45,734 nucleotides of DNA. Origin: Rhodoferax sp. (GTDB lineage Bacteria; Pseudomonadota; Gammaproteobacteria; Burkholderiales; Burkholderiaceae_C). A model generated the notes under the pieces. It was not told the DNA's origin. It did no database searches and saw nothing but the letters and a program-made list of their open reading frames with translations. The DNA lies in contig JAIFLV010000049.1 of assembly GCA_020048895.1 (NCBI GenBank), positions 1 through 45,734 on the forward strand, given 5' to 3'. How positions within the stretch are numbered: position 1 is the first letter of the stretch; every line of letters begins with the position of its first letter. This document shows positions 26,563 to 34,447 of the stretch, piece after piece. Made by a program: the position numbers and the translations under genes.

Positions 26563-27066
26563 ACTCTTCCTCGCCCCAAGGGGCGAGGTATTCAGAACAG
26601 CCCTGGCTGAAAATAGTGCTGCTGGTAGTCCTGCCCCTGACTCTGCACGTAGCTCCCTATCTTCTTTTCGTCGCCGTGCTTGCCTACGGTACTCGCAAAA
26701 TATCCGTCGGTCCAAAACTCCCCTCCCCACAACTTCTTCTTCACTTGTGGGCATTTCTTGAACACCTCTCTGGCCGTAATGCTCTTGATCACCGTCACGA
26801 TCTTTGTCACGCTATACGTTGGCACCGACTGCACCAAAAAATGCACGTGATCCTTGTCCGTACCGATCTCCAAAAACTTTATCTCGTACCGCAACTCAAG
26901 TCCAACACATGACTCCTTGAGCACCTTCTCAACCTGCTCGTCGATCACAACCCTTCGGTACTTCGCCGGAAACACCAAGTGATACAGCAACACCGAAACA
27001 TTGTGATCCTTGTGAATGTATTCGCTCATCCACCAAGAATACCGCCCCAAGGGGCGGGGAATTTAC
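26563..27066 (-). mobile_element. IS200/IS605-type element with end hairpins
   Basis: A single tyrosine transposase gene is bracketed by two related hairpins: CCTCGCCCC-AA-GGGGCGAGG at 26569-26588 (3' side) and CCGCCCC-AA-GGGGCGG at 27042-27057 (5' side). Such subterminal hairpins are what TnpA recognises in place of inverted repeats. Exact borders are estimated. No tnpB is present. Confidence 0.75.
26592..27029 (-). CDS. tnpA: IS200/IS605 family transposase TnpA (Y1 HUH)
   Basis: 145 residues from the ATG at 27029. It has the HUH motif DHVHFLVQ, the fold markers NVSVLLYHLVFPAKYRR and WGGEFWTDGYFASTVG, and a catalytic Tyr in the C-terminal helix (IGSYVQSQGQ). It moves single-stranded DNA at replication forks. 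Full length; seven residues upstream of this start lie in the hairpin end. Confidence 0.93.
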   Translation of the reverse strand: MSEYIHKDHNVSVLLYHLVFPAKYRRVVIDEQVEKVLKESCVGLELRYEIKFLEIGTDKDHVHFLVQSVPTYSVTKIVTVIKSITAREVFKKCPQVKKKLWGGEFWTDGYFASTVGKHGDEKKIGSYVQSQGQDYQQHYFQPGLF

Positions 27067-27136
27067 CCAAAGTGATTTAATGCGCAAAAACGATAATCGC
27101 ATCATGACAGTGCAACCTCGTAGAATGGGCCCGCCG

Positions 27137-27778
27137 ATGACTGCAAGACCCGCAGTGATGAAGACCTTTTGCACCTCGTCCGAGGCGGCGCAATTGCTCG
27201 GCGTGGCCCTGCGAACGGTGCAGTTGTGGGTGGAATCGGGAATGCTGGAGGCCTGGAAGACTGCCGGCGGGCACCGCCGCATCAGCCGCGAGTCGGTCCA
27301 GCGCCTGCTGGTCGGCCAGAGCCGGCGTGCCTCCGACCGGACACCGGGCTTGAACGAAACCAGGGAAGAACCGCAGCGCAAACCATTTTCCATTCTGGTT
27401 GTGGAAGACGATGCCAGTCTGCTGCGCCTGTACCAGATCAACCTGGCGCAGTGGCCCATGCACCCATCCGTAACCACCGCCAGCGATGGCTACGAGGCGC
27501 TGATACGGTTAGGCCAGACCGCCCCCGACCTTCTGATCCTCGACCTCCATATGCCCGGTATCGACGGCTTTCGGGTGCTCCAGACCATCCGCAATGCACC
27601 CGACTTAAGGCGCACTGCCATCGCGGTTGTGTCGGGTCTGGACCAGGAAGAGATCGAGCGGCGCGGGGGCATCCCGCCCGGCATACCGCTTTTCCCCAAA
27701 CCCATCCCCTTCAACGAATTGCGCGCGCTGGCATTGCAGCTGGCCCATCCACCCACCCCAGGAGAAACCACATCATGA
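27137..27778 (+). CDS. MerR-like helix-turn-helix / receiver domain fusion protein
   Basis: 213 residues from 27137. An N-terminal excisionase/MerR-type helix-turn-helix (SSEAAQLLGVALRTVQLWVE, then AWKTAGGHRRIS) is joined by a charged linker to a REC domain (ILVVEDDASLLRLYQ, LLILDLHMPGIDGFRVL, FPKPIPFNEL) with intact Asp and Lys. It is an unusual response regulator in which DNA binding precedes the receiver. Start is uncertain: in-frame ATGs at 27080, 27104, 27137 and 27158 exist, none with a clear ribosome-binding site. A possible -10 (GATAAT, 27092-27097) favours the later ones. First gene of the operon; its stop overlaps the next start. Confidence 0.85.
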   Translation: MTARPAVMKTFCTSSEAAQLLGVALRTVQLWVESGMLEAWKTAGGHRRISRESVQRLLVGQSRRASDRTPGLNETREEPQRKPFSILVVEDDASLLRLYQINLAQWPMHPSVTTASDGYEALIRLGQTAPDLLILDLHMPGIDGFRVLQTIRNAPDLRRTAIAVVSGLDQEEIERRGGIPPGIPLFPKPIPFNELRALALQLAHPPTPGETTS

Positions 27779-28155
27779 GCAAAATACTTCTCGTCGACGA
27801 CCATGCGGACATTCGACGCCTGATGCGCGTCACACTCGGAAAGACCTTTGAGATCATCGAAGCGGAAGACGGTGCTTCGGCACTAGCCAGCGCACGTGCC
27901 GAACGCCCCGACCTGATCGTGCTGGACGTCATGATGCCCGGTGAACTCGATGGACTGCAGGTGCTCGATGCGGTGCGGGCCGACCCGCAACTCAAATCAA
28001 CGCGCGTCATCATGGTCACCGCACGGGGCCAGGTGCGCGACACCCAGATCGGCATGGACCGCGGCGCCGATTCGTATTTCGTCAAACCGTTCAGTCCGCT
28101 GCAGTTGACGGCGTGCATTCAGGAAACACTCGCCATGGGGCCTCGCCATGACTAA
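27775..28155 (+). CDS. Single-domain response regulator (REC)
   Basis: 126 residues: KILLVDDHADIRRLMR, LIVLDVMMPGELDGLQVL, RVIMVTARGQ and SYFVKPFSPLQL give the full receiver active site, with no output domain. It begins in an ATGA overlap with the HTH-REC gene and ends 8 bp inside the next gene, so translation is coupled on both sides. Confidence 0.93.
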   Translation: MSKILLVDDHADIRRLMRVTLGKTFEIIEAEDGASALASARAERPDLIVLDVMMPGELDGLQVLDAVRADPQLKSTRVIMVTARGQVRDTQIGMDRGADSYFVKPFSPLQLTACIQETLAMGPRHD

Positions 28156-29065
28156 TCTGACCGCTGACCCCGCCGACGACAACCCGCAACCGATCATGGA
28201 GTCGGTCATTGACCTTTACACGTCACTGGAGACCCGCTACGAACGCCTGCGCCACGCCTACGCCTGCCTGATGAAGCGCCACGCCGAGCTCGACGAGCAG
28301 TTGCGCACGCTGCACGATATTCACGTCATTACCGACCTGGAGGGCAGCATTGTCCAGGTCAACCGCATCGCCGACGCCATCGCGCCGACCCATCGACTGC
28401 TGGGAAGCAACCTGGCGGACTGGGTCGAAGCCGCGAGCCGCGAGCACTTTCAAACCATCAAGGCCATGGCTGCCCGGGATGGCTACAGCGACGGCGAAAC
28501 CTGGGAGCTTCGATTGCAATGCGATGACGCTGACGCGCACACCATGGCCGTGGCGGCGCAGGTGCTGCCGGTGCGCATTGGCCAAACCGTTGCGACTTTG
28601 CACTGGGTGCTGCGCGATGTGAGCCCCCTGCTCGACCTGACATCCCGTTATTCCAAACCACTGGTTGCGTTTGAACGCGTCGCCGAAGGCGTCATGATGA
28701 CCGACCCCAAAGGCAACATTGTGTCGGTCAACGCGGCGTTTACACGAATCACGGGCTACCCGGCACAGGAATGCATCGGGCGCAACCCGCGCTTTCTCCA
28801 GTCCGGATTGCAGGACAAGGCGTTCTACCGCGACTTTTGGCTGGAACTCAACAGCGCAGGCTCCTGGCAAGGCCACGTCTTCAACCGCAAGAAATCCGGT
28901 GAGATCTACTCTGAATGGATGCGCATCAGTTCCACCCGTGATGCGGCTGGCGCTGTTATTTGTTACACCGCGGTGTTCTACCAGCTCTCCGAGGAGTCGC
29001 CTGCGCCGGTATGCCAGACGGTCGATACCCTGGCACAGCCGCTGGAGCCACTCAGCCCAGCCTAA
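28148..29065 (+). CDS. Protein with two PAS domains, no catalytic output
   Basis: 305 residues. A coiled-coil start (ETRYERLRHAYACLMKRHAEL) is followed by a PAS at about 55-155 (HVITDLEGSIVQVNRIADAI) and a second PAS at about 170-285 with FAD/haem-type features (GVMMTDPKGNIVSVNAAFTR, ITGYPAQECIGRNPRFLQSG). No kinase, GGDEF or EAL follows. It probably acts as a redox, oxygen or ligand sensing partner for the GGDEF protein made next. The last gene's stop is 8 bp downstream of its start. Confidence 0.88.
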   Translation: MTNLTADPADDNPQPIMESVIDLYTSLETRYERLRHAYACLMKRHAELDEQLRTLHDIHVITDLEGSIVQVNRIADAIAPTHRLLGSNLADWVEAASREHFQTIKAMAARDGYSDGETWELRLQCDDADAHTMAVAAQVLPVRIGQTVATLHWVLRDVSPLLDLTSRYSKPLVAFERVAEGVMMTDPKGNIVSVNAAFTRITGYPAQECIGRNPRFLQSGLQDKAFYRDFWLELNSAGSWQGHVFNRKKSGEIYSEWMRISSTRDAAGAVICYTAVFYQLSEESPAPVCQTVDTLAQPLEPLSPA

Positions 29066-29120
29066 CGACACTGACAACCCATCATTGCCTGCCCACCACG
29101 ACGGGCACAAGGACTTCGCG

Positions 29121-29774
29121 ATGAAAGTCTCACACGGCCCCAGCCACGCGCAACTGAGAGCACAGTTACTCCGGTACGCGCAAGACCTGCAACAAGTGCT
29201 CGACCAGGAGCGCGCCCTGGAGACGCGTTACCACGCACTCGATCAGTTGGCCCACTACGATGCGCTGACGGGGCTGCCCAACCGTCTGCTCTTGAACACC
29301 CATCTCGAAGCGCTGCTGACCCCCTCACGCCGGCCGCAGGATAACTTCACGCTGATGTTCATGGACCTCGATGGATTCAAGAAAATCAACGATGCCCTGG
29401 GCCACGCCACTGGCGACCATGTCCTCAAGACAGTCGCGCAGCGGTTGCTGGCATCGGTGCGCGATTCCGATACCGTGGCGCGCCTGGGGGGTGATGAGTT
29501 TGTCATCATTGCCCGCGGGCTCAGTGGTCAACCCGCCATTGCGGCCTGTTGCCACAAGACCATTGCCACGGTGTGCCAGCCCATGGATGCCAACGGCCAT
29601 CGGCTCAGTATCGGAATCAGCATGGGTTGTGCCGAATTTCCTAAGCATGGCACCGATGCAAGCAGCCTTCTGGAACATGCCGATGCCGCGATGTACCAGG
29701 CCAAGACTGCCGGCGGCAGTGGCTTTCGCATTTGTGCCGAGGGCACCGCAGAACCTGATCCGAAGGCCCCATGA
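29121..29774 (+). CDS. Soluble diguanylate cyclase (GGDEF)
   Basis: 217 residues from the ATG at 29121 (AAGGA 8 bp upstream). An N-terminal helix (RYAQDLQQVLDQERALETRY) resembles the coiled-coil signalling helix that follows PAS domains. It leads into a GGDEF domain with RLGGDEF at 121-127 and an RDSD inhibitory site at 114-117, so it should make cyclic di-GMP with feedback inhibition. With the PAS protein it looks like a split PAS-GGDEF sensor. Its stop overlaps the next start (ATGA). Confidence 0.93.
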   Translation: MKVSHGPSHAQLRAQLLRYAQDLQQVLDQERALETRYHALDQLAHYDALTGLPNRLLLNTHLEALLTPSRRPQDNFTLMFMDLDGFKKINDALGHATGDHVLKTVAQRLLASVRDSDTVARLGGDEFVIIARGLSGQPAIAACCHKTIATVCQPMDANGHRLSIGISMGCAEFPKHGTDASSLLEHADAAMYQAKTAGGSGFRICAEGTAEPDPKAP

Positions 29775-30631
29775 AAAACCCGTCGCCCACCCGGCCTGGC
29801 TTGCATCTGCTGCAACGCCGACACCTGCTCACCGTGCTGGCTTGCCTGCCCGCAACGCTGAGGGCAAGCGGCTTCGGCGACGCACCCGCGCTGCGCGTCG
29901 GGGTGGTACCCCAGTTTGACAGTCGCACCACCTATGACATCTGGACCCCGATCCTTGCCGCCCTTGAGAACCTCAGTGGTCTGCGCTTCCAGTTGGTGGG
30001 CTCACCCAATATCCCGGAATTCGAGAAGCGCATCGGGCAGGAGGAGTTTGATCTGGCCTACCTCAACCCCTACCAGGGATTGGTTGCGGCGGACAACTAC
30101 CTGCCGCTGGTGCGCGACATCGCAACGCCCCTGCAAGGTATTGCCGTAGTCCACCAGAACAGTCCGATTCAGGATCTCGCAGGCTTGCAGGGCAAGACCA
30201 TGGACTTTCCGGCTCCCAACGCGCTGGCAGCATCCTTGATGCTGCGTGCGCAACTGGACCAAGCCGGCATCAAGGTGCGCGTGCGTTACGTCAAGACCCA
30301 CACTTCCGTATACCTGAACGTGGCGCTGGGGCAGGCTGAGGCAGGCGGCGGCGTCCTGCAAACCCTGGAAGACCAGCCCGACACCGTGCGCAAGCAGCTC
30401 AAGGTGATCTTTCGGACCGTGGGGGTGGCATCCCACCCCGTCATTGCCAGCAAGCACCTGAGCCGTGCAGTACGCGAACAGGTGCGCGCGGCCTTCATCG
30501 CGATGGGGGAAACCAGTGCCGGGCGCGCCCTGCTGCTGCGCGTGCCATTCGACCGCATCGGGCGTGCGAATCCAGACGACTACCTGCCTCTCAAGCGCAT
30601 GGGTCTTGAGAAGTACTATGTTCCCAATTAG
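29771..30631 (+). CDS. PhnD-like periplasmic phosphate/phosphonate-type binding protein
   Basis: 286 residues. The signal sequence contains RRHLLTVLACLPATLRA, with twin arginines suggesting Tat export. The mature part has LRVGVVPQFDSRTTYDIWTP, FDLAYLNPYQGLVAADN, GKTMDFPAPNALAASLMLRA and YVKTHTSVYLNVALGQAEAG, typical of the PhnD/PtxB family of solute-binding proteins. No ABC permease or ATPase is nearby. The following gene is a histidine kinase whose start overlaps this stop, so it probably senses rather than transports. Confidence 0.9.
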   Translation: MKNPSPTRPGLHLLQRRHLLTVLACLPATLRASGFGDAPALRVGVVPQFDSRTTYDIWTPILAALENLSGLRFQLVGSPNIPEFEKRIGQEEFDLAYLNPYQGLVAADNYLPLVRDIATPLQGIAVVHQNSPIQDLAGLQGKTMDFPAPNALAASLMLRAQLDQAGIKVRVRYVKTHTSVYLNVALGQAEAGGGVLQTLEDQPDTVRKQLKVIFRTVGVASHPVIASKHLSRAVREQVRAAFIAMGETSAGRALLLRVPFDRIGRANPDDYLPLKRMGLEKYYVPN

Positions 30632-33221
30632 GCTGCCAACGCGCCTGCAATACAAACTTCTGGCACCTTTTGTCGGTGCCATGCTGGTCTTCGCGCTGGG
30701 CCTGCATTTCATCTGGCTACCGGCACGACTGGCCGAAGTGCGGGAAGATTTTTTGCGCAACCAGAACGGCAGATTGATCGTCATGAAGCCGGCCCTCACC
30801 GGAATGCTGCTCAGCGATGACCTGGTGCAGGTGCACGCACTGTTGGCGCAGACCGCTCGCGACATTCCCCAGTGGGTCGACATCGCACTCGAAGATGCCC
30901 AGGGCAAACGCCTGTACCCAGTGGAACAGCGGCCACCGGCCAACCCGAACGAGATCCTCTGGCTGGAGAGCGCATTGGATTACCAAAACGTGCCGCTGGG
31001 GCGACTGCGTGTGGCCATCGACCCGTCCGAGGCCCTCCACGCAGAAACGCACAGAATCTGGAAGCTGGAGAGGATCCTGCTGGCGCTGGCGTTGGTGACC
31101 ACGGGGTTCTTCCTGTGGCTGCAAAACCTGCTGCTGGTACGGCCGTTACGCCAACTGGCCCTTGCCGCCGGTCGCATGGCGGAAAACGATTTCGGCGCGG
31201 CTTTACCCACCCTGCGCGACGACGAGATGGGTCAGCTGATTCATGCTTTTGACGCGATGCGTAAGCAGCGCAAGACGGCAGAGGTGGCGCTGCTGGAAGC
31301 CACTGAGCGCAGCCAGGCGGCGCAGGCACAAGCCGAACGCGTGAAAAATCTGCTGCATGAAGCCATCAGCCATGTCGCCCTGGGCTTCACCATTTACGAC
31401 GCCCAGGACCGCTTGGTGCTGTGCAACGAGGCCTACCGGACGATTTACGACACCAGTCGCGATCTGCTGGTTCCGGGTGCAAGCTTCGAAGAGATCGTCC
31501 GCCAGGGCGCACTGCGTGGTCAATACCCTGGCGCGAATGGCCGCGTCGACGCCTGGGTGCGTGAGCGGGTACAACAACACCAATTGGCCAACGGTGAGAT
31601 CATCGAACAGCAACTGGGCAACGGCCACTGGCTGATGATCACGGAGTTTCGCACGCCCAGTGGCTACATCGCAGGCAATCGGGTTGACATTACCGAACTC
31701 AAGCAGACGGTGCGTGCGCTGGCCGAAAGTGAGCAACGCTGGTCGCTGGCGGTCAAGGGCGCCAACGACGGCATTTGGGACTGGGACATTCAGGCCAATA
31801 CCGTGTACTTCTCGGAGCGCTGGAAGGCGATGCTGGGCTACGCCGCGCATGAGGTGGGCAATACGCTGGAGGAGTGGAAGAGTCGTGTCCACCCGGAAGA
31901 TTTCAACGCGGTTATGGCAGCGCTGCAACAGCATCTGCAAGGGCAAACCGAGTTCTACCAGTGCGAGTACCGCTTGCGCCGCAGCGATGGAGGTTTCAAG
32001 TGGGTTCTCGATCGTGGCCAGGCGCTGCTGGGTGACGACGCCGCACCAATCCGGATGGCGGGTTCGTTGACCGACATTTCGATACGCCGCGCGGCCGAAG
32101 TACACGTGAAAGACCGCACGGAACAGCTCAACGTCATCTTTTCTCTGAGTCCCGATGGATTTGTATCCTTTGACCGCGAACGCAAGGTGAAATATGCCAG
32201 TCCGGCGTTCGTGCAGATGACCGGGTTGAGCGAATCGTCGGTGGTAGGTCTCGATGAAGTGGCTTTCTCGGACTGCCTTGTGCTTCTGAGTAAAAGTACC
32301 GCGCCGTTTCCTGGCACGGATGCGCTTCGGGCCATGGGCAAACGGGTGGCCGTCCATGATGCAAACAGCGCGCCCGTTGATGCTCCCTCCACCGCAGGCG
32401 TTTTCGAGCTCCGCGCCAGCCAGCGCGTGATCGAGGTGCGACTGCGGCTGTCGAACGCCGACACAGTGTCGCAAATTCTCTACTTCCGAGACATCACCCA
32501 TCAGGTCGAAGTGGACCGCATGAAGAGTGAATTTCTGTCTACCGCTGCGCATGAACTGCGCACCCCCATGTCGAGCATCTTTGGTTTCTCCGAACTCCTG
32601 CTGTCCTTCGAATTCTCCGAAGACGAGCGGCGCGAATACCTCAACATCATCCACCGCCAAACCGGGCTGATGGTCACGATCCTCAACGAATTGCTCGATC
32701 TTGCACGCATTGAGGCGCGCCGTGGCAAAGACTTCAAGCTCGCTGACATTGAACTGCACGAACTCGCCCACGAAGTGATCGAAAACTACAAGATGCCGCC
32801 GCAACGCGCAGCGCCGCAATACCAGGGAAACGCCGGCGCCTGCTGGATTCGCGCCGACCGCGGCAAGCTGGCGCAAGCCATCGGTAACGTCCTGTCAAAC
32901 GCGTACAAGTACTCGGCCGTGGGAGGGGATGTGGCAATGGCGTTGGTCGAATCCGGCAACACCGAGCACCCTGACTGCGTGGGTTTGCGCATCACCGACC
33001 ATGGCATCGGCATGACGCCCGAACAACTGGCACGCGTGTTTGAACGGTTTTACCGGGCCGACGCCTCCGGGAAAATTCCGGGCACCGGTCTTGGCATGAG
33101 CATAGTGAAGGAGATCATCGAACTGCACGGTGGGCAAATCGATGTGCAAAGCGGTTTTGGTACTGGCACCGTGGTCACGATGTGGATACCATCGGCCCAC
33201 CCCAACAAGGATGTCCATTGA
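30618..33221 (+). CDS. Membrane sensor histidine kinase with HAMP and three PAS domains
   Basis: 867 residues from the ATG at 30618, which overlaps the binding-protein gene by 14 bp. It has TM1 near 12-34, a periplasmic domain about 35-150, TM2 (LLALALVTTGFFLWLQNLLLV), and a HAMP and coiled coil. PAS domains start near FTIYDAQDRLVLCN, RWSLAVKGANDGIWDWDIQ and FSLSPDGFVSFDRERKVKY. HisKA follows (AAHELRTPMSSIFG, His about 645), then HATPase (GTGLGMSIVKEIIELHGGQ). There is no receiver domain, so the phosphate must go to the operon's REC or HTH-REC proteins. The periplasmic part is the likely docking site for the PhnD-like protein. Confidence 0.94.
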   Translation: MFPIRLPTRLQYKLLAPFVGAMLVFALGLHFIWLPARLAEVREDFLRNQNGRLIVMKPALTGMLLSDDLVQVHALLAQTARDIPQWVDIALEDAQGKRLYPVEQRPPANPNEILWLESALDYQNVPLGRLRVAIDPSEALHAETHRIWKLERILLALALVTTGFFLWLQNLLLVRPLRQLALAAGRMAENDFGAALPTLRDDEMGQLIHAFDAMRKQRKTAEVALLEATERSQAAQAQAERVKNLLHEAISHVALGFTIYDAQDRLVLCNEAYRTIYDTSRDLLVPGASFEEIVRQGALRGQYPGANGRVDAWVRERVQQHQLANGEIIEQQLGNGHWLMITEFRTPSGYIAGNRVDITELKQTVRALAESEQRWSLAVKGANDGIWDWDIQANTVYFSERWKAMLGYAAHEVGNTLEEWKSRVHPEDFNAVMAALQQHLQGQTEFYQCEYRLRRSDGGFKWVLDRGQALLGDDAAPIRMAGSLTDISIRRAAEVHVKDRTEQLNVIFSLSPDGFVSFDRERKVKYASPAFVQMTGLSESSVVGLDEVAFSDCLVLLSKSTAPFPGTDALRAMGKRVAVHDANSAPVDAPSTAGVFELRASQRVIEVRLRLSNADTVSQILYFRDITHQVEVDRMKSEFLSTAAHELRTPMSSIFGFSELLLSFEFSEDERREYLNIIHRQTGLMVTILNELLDLARIEARRGKDFKLADIELHELAHEVIENYKMPPQRAAPQYQGNAGACWIRADRGKLAQAIGNVLSNAYKYSAVGGDVAMALVESGNTEHPDCVGLRITDHGIGMTPEQLARVFERFYRADASGKIPGTGLGMSIVKEIIELHGGQIDVQSGFGTGTVVTMWIPSAHPNKDVH

Positions 33222-33538
33222 TGCGCAATCGAATCAGATATGTCCCGGCTTTTGAAGCCAAAGTAGGAATGACACTGGCGGAGCCGGCACAGGACCGCCA
33301 GCTCAGCAGTGTTTTGCCTGCGGGCCACACATTGACCGAAGAGAACCTGCACCAACTGGTGGCGCATCAGGTGGAGTTGTTGTGCGTGGTGTTTGAAGAC
33401 GCCCGCATTGCCGAGGAAGTGGCCAGCGAAGCCTCGATCATGGCCAAACGTGTTCTGGACACCTTTCAGACCGCGAACCTGTCGGATCCGCTGACCGCCG
33501 CGCTGTTCAACCAGGTCTTGACCTACCGGAGCGCCTGA
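33221..33538 (+). CDS. Stand-alone domain resembling the N-terminus of HD-GYP proteins
   Basis: 105 residues from the ATG at 33221 (TGATG overlap with the kinase). The pattern VPAFEAKVGMTLAEPAQDRQ, LPAGHTLTEENLHQLVAHQ and VELLCVVFED resembles the short domain that precedes many HD-GYP phosphodiesterases, but no HD-GYP follows. The C-terminal half is helical. It overlaps the HDOD start as well, so it is fully embedded in the operon. Possibly an adaptor for the HDOD protein. Confidence 0.6.
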   Translation: MRNRIRYVPAFEAKVGMTLAEPAQDRQLSSVLPAGHTLTEENLHQLVAHQVELLCVVFEDARIAEEVASEASIMAKRVLDTFQTANLSDPLTAALFNQVLTYRSA

Positions 33539-34392
33539 TGGACACAGCCGTGAACCGCGAGTTGGTCATCGCCGGCAGCCAGTCGCTCCCGGCGTTTCCT
33601 CGTATCGTCGCGCGCATTCTCGAAACGCTGAACGATCCCGACGCCAACCTGAACCTGCTGGGTTCCTACATTGAGCGCGACCCGGTGATTGCCGGGCAGG
33701 TGCTGTCGCAGGCCAATCTGGCCAGCAACCTGCGCCATCGCGGGCGCACCGTGAGCGATGTCTTCACGGCTATTTCGCTGGTAGGGCTGGCGCGCGTTAG
33801 GGAAGTCGCCGTGCTGGTCAGTCTGTCACAGGTTCTCGATGAGCCTGCACCCGCCCAGCGACCGGCGTATTTCTGGCGGCACAGTGTGGCCGTTGGTGTC
33901 ACCTGCATGGAACTGGCCCACTGGACCAAGCCGCCGGTAAACGTGGATGCCGCGCTGATTGCCGGATTGCTGCACGACGTAGGTCAACTCTGGTTGCAGC
34001 GCTTTCGGCCAACCCAGTTTGCACAAGCCAGGGCGCAGGCCGTGCAAAACGGTGTGGACATCACGGCCGCCGAGCGCGCGCTTTTTGGCGTCGACCACGG
34101 CGAGATTGGCGCATGGATTGCCGAAAGTTGGGGGCTCACCCCGGAAATCGCGGCTGCCGTGGCACACCACCACGCGCCCGACGCGGTGGCAGCACAACCC
34201 CTGGTGGCAGTGGTTCATGTTGCCGAAGTGCTGAGCAATGCGCTGGGCCTGACCCAGAGCAGCTGCGACCGCGTCAGCACCATCTCCACCCCTTGCTGCG
34301 AGACCCTGGGGCTGGATTGGGGCGATGAATCACACCGCCTGTTCGGCAGAATCGAGGCCCGCAGCCAGCAGGCCGTGGCGCTGTTCAACTGA
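33538..34392 (+). CDS. HDOD-domain signalling protein
   Basis: 284 residues. The HDOD fold (HD-related output domain without phosphodiesterase residues) is seen in LPAFPRIVARILETLNDPDA, LLGSYIERDPVIAGQVLSQA, DVFTAISLVGLARVREVAVL and DAALIAGLLHDVGQLWLQRF. The HD pair in LLHDVG is kept, but other metal ligands appear variable. Such proteins act as outputs of signalling systems. It begins in a TGATG overlap with the previous gene and is the last gene of the operon. Confidence 0.9.
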   Translation: MDTAVNRELVIAGSQSLPAFPRIVARILETLNDPDANLNLLGSYIERDPVIAGQVLSQANLASNLRHRGRTVSDVFTAISLVGLARVREVAVLVSLSQVLDEPAPAQRPAYFWRHSVAVGVTCMELAHWTKPPVNVDAALIAGLLHDVGQLWLQRFRPTQFAQARAQAVQNGVDITAAERALFGVDHGEIGAWIAESWGLTPEIAAAVAHHHAPDAVAAQPLVAVVHVAEVLSNALGLTQSSCDRVSTISTPCCETLGLDWGDESHRLFGRIEARSQQAVALFN

Positions 34393-34405
34393 ACGCACAC
34401 TTTTT

Positions 34406-34436
34406 ATAGCGGGCGGCCCGGCCGCGGGCCCGCTAT
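34406..34436 (+). other. Strong hairpin directly upstream of gspA
   Basis: A perfect 9-bp stem, ATAGCGGGC (34406-34414) with GCCCGCTAT (34428-34436), closes a GC-rich loop that can pair further. It is not followed by a T tract. It ends 11 bp before the gspA ATG, which shows no ribosome-binding site. Confidence 0.6.
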
Positions 34437-34447
34437 GCTTGCGGCCT

